A DNA stretch of 5,829 nucleotides. Origin: JANNXY01 sp964472605 (lineage in GTDB: Bacteria > Patescibacteriota > Minisyncoccia > Phycocordibacterales > CAIZIN01). Positions 4,599-5,829 of the stretch are shown piece after piece. Numbering within the stretch: position 1 is the first letter of the stretch; each line of letters starts with the position of its first letter. The notes below the pieces were generated by a model, which ran no database searches, had not been told where the DNA came from, and saw only the letters and a program-made list of their open reading frames with translations. The position numbers and the translations under genes were made by a program. The stretch lies in the NCBI GenBank assembly GCA_964472605.1, contig CAYYLG010000029.1, forward strand, positions 1-5,829. Direction: 5' to 3'.

Positions 4599-5780
4599 GT
4601 GAATTTAGGTAGATATTTTTTAAAATCTTTTGTATTTTTAGTTATTTTCATTCCAGTTTTTTCTTCTGCTTATTTTGAACCAACTATTACAAATGAAGAT
4701 TTGATTGGTAAGTATAATAATGGAGAAAAGATCAAAATATTAGTTGTTCCTGGGCATGACAATGTCTCTTCTGGAGCAGTCTTTGGTGGGGTAAAGGAAG
4801 TAGAGCTTACCAGAATTGTTGCTAAAGAATTGGCGAGTATTTTAAAACAAGATCAGCATTTTGAAGTAGTAGAGGCACACCTTGGAGATGATTATGCACC
4901 ATTTCTTAAAACTTATTTTGAAAACAAGGATGCTATAGAGCAATTCCGGGCAACATATATTAAAAAAATGAACAATCTGGTGAAGAGGGGGAAGATTGAT
5001 ACAGAAGATAATCCAGAGCATGTAACAGCAGCGAGTGATGTAGTTTTCAAGCTTTACGCTATAAACAAATGGGCAAATGAGAATAATGTTGATTTGGTGG
5101 TTCACATACACTTCAATGACTATGGTTCCAGGAAAAGATCAAAAGTAGGAGAATACTCCGGATTTTCAATCTATGTTCCAGAAAGGCAATACGGGAATTC
5201 CTTACCATCGATAGATATTGGCAAAAGAATAAGTGAATCCTTAAACAAAGTGATTTATGAGAGCAATATGCCAGGTGAAGAGAAGTTTGGTAGTGTCATA
5301 GAAGATCAGGAGCTTATAGCAATAGGTGCTAACAACACACTTAGCCCCGCTGGTATACTTCTCGAATATTCATATATATACGAACCACTGTTACAAGCTA
5401 GTTATAATTCTGGATATTTCAAAAATATTGCAAAACAACTAGCCCATGCGACCTACGTTGGTATCGATAATTATTTTGGTCAGGATCTCTTGTATCGATT
5501 TAATAAATCACCAGTTACTAAATATAGATGGGATATGGATCGAAAAGTTAATCTAAATGAGAAGGCGAAGCTCGATAATTTCATGCTTCAATTTGTATTG
5601 CGTTCATACGGGAACTACCCGCCTGCAGGGAAGAGTAGGGAGGATTGTCCCATCACCGGAGTTTTCGGTAATTGCACAGAACAGGCGCTAAAAGAATTTC
5701 AGAAGAAATATAGTATCCCTGCAACTGGAACTTTGGGACCAAAAACTAGAGAGTTTCTAAATACACTTTTTGCAAAATAA
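4599..5780 (+). CDS. Secreted N-acetylmuramoyl-L-alanine amidase (Amidase_3) with C-terminal peptidoglycan-binding domain
   Basis: This 393-residue enzyme should cut the bond between MurNAc and L-Ala of peptidoglycan outside the membrane. Residues 1-24 are a signal peptide: basic N-region with R5 and K9, hydrophobic FVFLVIFIPVF, and cleavage likely after SSA (22-24). The amidase domain covers about 45-290. It has first zinc His H53 in VVPGHD, Glu E69 in VKEVELT (E67 possible), second His H171 in VHIHFND, and catalytic Glu E256 in GILLEYSYI. The span between E69 and H171 is about 100 residues, longer than in typical Amidase_3 proteins. Residues about 325-393 form a PG_binding_1-type repeat (ITGVFGNCTEQALKEFQ, then TGTLGPKTREFL), with C350 and C359 close enough for a disulfide. 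GTG 4599 is the only usual start after an upstream in-frame stop and gives the complete signal peptide. The gene is divergent from the LpxC-like gene. Confidence 0.9.
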   Translation: MNLGRYFLKSFVFLVIFIPVFSSAYFEPTITNEDLIGKYNNGEKIKILVVPGHDNVSSGAVFGGVKEVELTRIVAKELASILKQDQHFEVVEAHLGDDYAPFLKTYFENKDAIEQFRATYIKKMNNLVKRGKIDTEDNPEHVTAASDVVFKLYAINKWANENNVDLVVHIHFNDYGSRKRSKVGEYSGFSIYVPERQYGNSLPSIDIGKRISESLNKVIYESNMPGEEKFGSVIEDQELIAIGANNTLSPAGILLEYSYIYEPLLQASYNSGYFKNIAKQLAHATYVGIDNYFGQDLLYRFNKSPVTKYRWDMDRKVNLNEKAKLDNFMLQFVLRSYGNYPPAGKSREDCPITGVFGNCTEQALKEFQKKYSIPATGTLGPKTREFLNTLFAK

Positions 5781-5810
5781 AAACTCCCCGATCGGGGAGT
5801 TTTTATTTTA
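5779..5810 (+). terminator. Perfect palindromic terminator after the amidase, probably bidirectional
   Basis: AAAAACTCCCC (5779-5789) pairs fully with GGGGAGTTTTT (5794-5804) around loop GATC, followed by ATTTTAA. It begins at the last two bases of the stop codon. The minus strand also shows a T run after the stem, so it could stop a convergent gene entering from the right. The remaining bases 5811-5829 are A/T-rich and hold nothing recognisable. Confidence 0.9.
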
Positions 5811-5829
5811 ATTCCATTTAATTTTTTTG

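Noticed and set aside
4538..4651. A 38-codon N-terminal extension of the LpxC-like ORF from an upstream ATG at 4651
   Set aside because: It is antisense to the amidase signal peptide, has no counterpart in LpxC proteins, and lies upstream of the likely promoter. The ATG at 4537 gives the family N-terminus.
4842..5111. An 89-codon minus-strand ORF inside the amidase gene
   Set aside because: It is antisense to the amidase domain, and its hydrophobic Cys- and Ile-rich composition is what A/T-rich antisense sequence gives.
1..5829. CRISPR arrays, insertion sequences, tRNA or rRNA genes
   Set aside because: No regularly spaced direct repeats, transposase coding, terminal inverted repeats, or tRNA-like cloverleaf were seen. 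Every hairpin found is explained by terminators.

Overview
This window looks like a piece of a small, AT-rich bacterial genome, most likely a Patescibacteria/CPR member near Parcubacteria. That placement is an inference. It rests on compact gene packing, the near-absence of Shine-Dalgarno sequences, a MutM zinc finger whose last ligand is His, and a divergent LpxC-like protein. No rRNA or other taxonomic marker is present to confirm it.

Layout from left to right. Bases 1-31 may hold the last codons of a plus-strand gene, followed by a strong GC-rich terminator (46-71). TypA/BipA, a ribosome-associated GTPase, fills 87-1886 on the minus strand. The 460-bp gap to its right is not empty. It holds a minus-strand hairpin with a T7 tail (1913-1936), then a plus-strand unit of two overlapping micro-ORFs of 39 and 50 codons (2011-2130 and 2127-2279). 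Both appear to encode single-pass membrane peptides. They are preceded by a promoter-like sequence and closed by an intrinsic terminator. A plus-strand gene for an unrecognised 122-residue protein (2347-2715) follows, with its own promoter-like sequence and terminator.

The right half carries a minus-strand pair: an LpxC-family zinc deacetylase (3698-4537, restarted at an internal ATG) and mutM/fpg DNA glycosylase (2754-3674), 23 bp apart and probably co-transcribed. Divergent from this pair, across 61 bp with overlapping promoters, is a secreted N-acetylmuramoyl-L-alanine amidase with a C-terminal peptidoglycan-binding domain (4599-5780). It ends in a perfect palindromic terminator.

The deacetylase and amidase form a divergent pair likely acting on cell-envelope sugars and peptidoglycan. 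TypA and MutM are housekeeping genes for ribosome function and oxidative DNA repair. A recurring feature is a -10-like hexamer ending 7-8 bases before the start codon of several genes with no Shine-Dalgarno sequence, suggesting leaderless transcripts. The most novel-looking items are the micro-ORF pair, the leaderless start pattern, and the LpxC-like enzyme that keeps its zinc site but has lost the Asp partner of the catalytic His.
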